Source: Candidatus Kuenenia stuttgartensis (GTDB lineage Bacteria > Bacteroidota > Bacteroidia > Flavobacteriales_D > Crocinitomicaceae). From it: 6,032 bases of DNA. The notes under the pieces are model-generated. The model was not told the DNA's origin. It ran no database searches and saw only the letters and a program-made list of their open reading frames with translations. Position numbers and translations under genes: made by a program. The stretch lies in NCBI GenBank assembly GCA_943326025.2, contig CALPRR020000153.1, positions 1-6,032 on the forward strand, given 5' to 3'. Positions 5,460 through 6,032 of this stretch are shown here, piece by piece (positions within the stretch are counted from its first letter, which is position 1; the number at the start of each line of letters is the position of its first letter).

Positions 5460-6032
5460 CTAATTTCTCATATCATCAAAACTAAAAAAATATGTTTTAC
5501 TTTCTAAATTTATTCCTTTATCTTTTTCTATAATTTGTTCTAACTCTATTTTTTGTTCTAATGCTTCAGCAATTTTTTTATCTGAAGGAGCTTCGTTATT
5601 TTTTGTTTTAAAGCTGTTTAGAATAATTATACAACCTTTCCGTTTTATAGAAGAACCTGAATTATACCCTTTCTCAGTAGATAAGATAAAATAGAAAAAT
5701 TTATAACTACTGCCATTATAATAATAAAAATCCTCACTTATTTTAATGCTTTTTTCCAACCTTCGATAAGGTTTTGTAATCATTTCTGTTACATTTTTTC
5801 TATCTTCAAAAGGTGTTTTATTAAAGTATTTTTTTGATAAAACCACGCCATAAGCAGGGTATATATCTTCGCATGAGTAATCTATATACTGTATAACTGG
5901 CTCTAAATAAGCGCTGTTTTCAGTTGTTTGTTTTTCTTTTAAAACGTCAATTAATTTTAACCCTCTATTTACAATCGTTCCAGGTTCAACAGAATAGTGC
6001 ATTGGTTCATAGTTTGAATAAAGACTTAACCA
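5460..6032 (-). CDS. Unknown protein, 5' end outside window
   Basis: I do not recognise this gene. The stop is at 5460-5462. The frame stays open to the window edge: ten more codons (WLSLYSNYEP) precede the ATG at 6002, so that ATG is probably internal and the gene continues to the right. The 190 visible residues are soluble, with no membrane segment, and rich in Lys, Glu, Ile and Tyr. The middle part has an aromatic run around FYYYNGSSYKFFYFIL, which looks like beta strands. A Lys/Glu-rich helix (APSDKKIAEALEQKIELEQIIEKD) follows, and the end is TYFFSFDDMRN. No catalytic or metal-binding motif is apparent. It is probably island cargo, based on position only. Confidence 0.65.
   Translation of the reverse strand, partial: WLSLYSNYEPMHYSVEPGTIVNRGLKLIDVLKEKQTTENSAYLEPVIQYIDYSCEDIYPAYGVVLSKKYFNKTPFEDRKNVTEMITKPYRRLEKSIKISEDFYYYNGSSYKFFYFILSTEKGYNSGSSIKRKGCIIILNSFKTKNNEAPSDKKIAEALEQKIELEQIIEKDKGINLESKTYFFSFDDMRN

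Noticed and set aside
2000..6032. A new defence or CRISPR-like system in the island
   Set aside because: There are no regularly spaced repeats, no nuclease, helicase, reverse transcriptase or toxin-antitoxin motifs in any protein, and the only recombinase is truncated.

Overview
The window looks like a piece of a Bacteroidota chromosome, most likely from the Flavobacteriia. The support is strong A+T richness, starts preceded by A-rich stretches instead of Shine-Dalgarno sequences, a tmRNA tag ending YALAA, a TAnnTTTG-like promoter element, and the style of the RecR, MscL and RRM proteins.

Positions 1-2118 are conserved core genome, all on the + strand: the 3' part of recR, then mscL, then a small RRM RNA-binding protein with a very acidic tail and its own terminator, then ssrA (tmRNA, about 1675-2075) with a strong terminator. 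A short intergenic segment before mscL holds a hairpin and a 7-bp tandem repeat.

From the 3' end of ssrA onward the window looks like a decayed genomic island. A serine-type site-specific recombinase lies on the - strand. Its C-terminal codons run through the ssrA terminator and into the antisense of the tmRNA T-arm, as expected for an element that inserted at ssrA. The recombinase has lost its catalytic N-terminus. At the same place (2821-2838) an outward-facing + strand gene also appears to have lost its N-terminus, so one deletion or rearrangement seems to have removed both 5' ends. Further right, all on the - strand, are a secreted coiled-coil protein of unknown function, a YqiA-like alpha/beta hydrolase, a 384-base gene-free stretch with two inverted repeats, and an unrecognised gene that leaves the window.

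The core genes have housekeeping roles: recombinational repair, osmotic safety valve, RNA binding and ribosome rescue. The island genes do not form a recognisable pathway. I see no convincing defence, CRISPR or secretion system. The most informative signal is the ssrA-recombinase overlap together with the double-truncation junction. A possible right end of the element is a weak ssrA-3'-like match followed by a strong terminator near 5190-5272.
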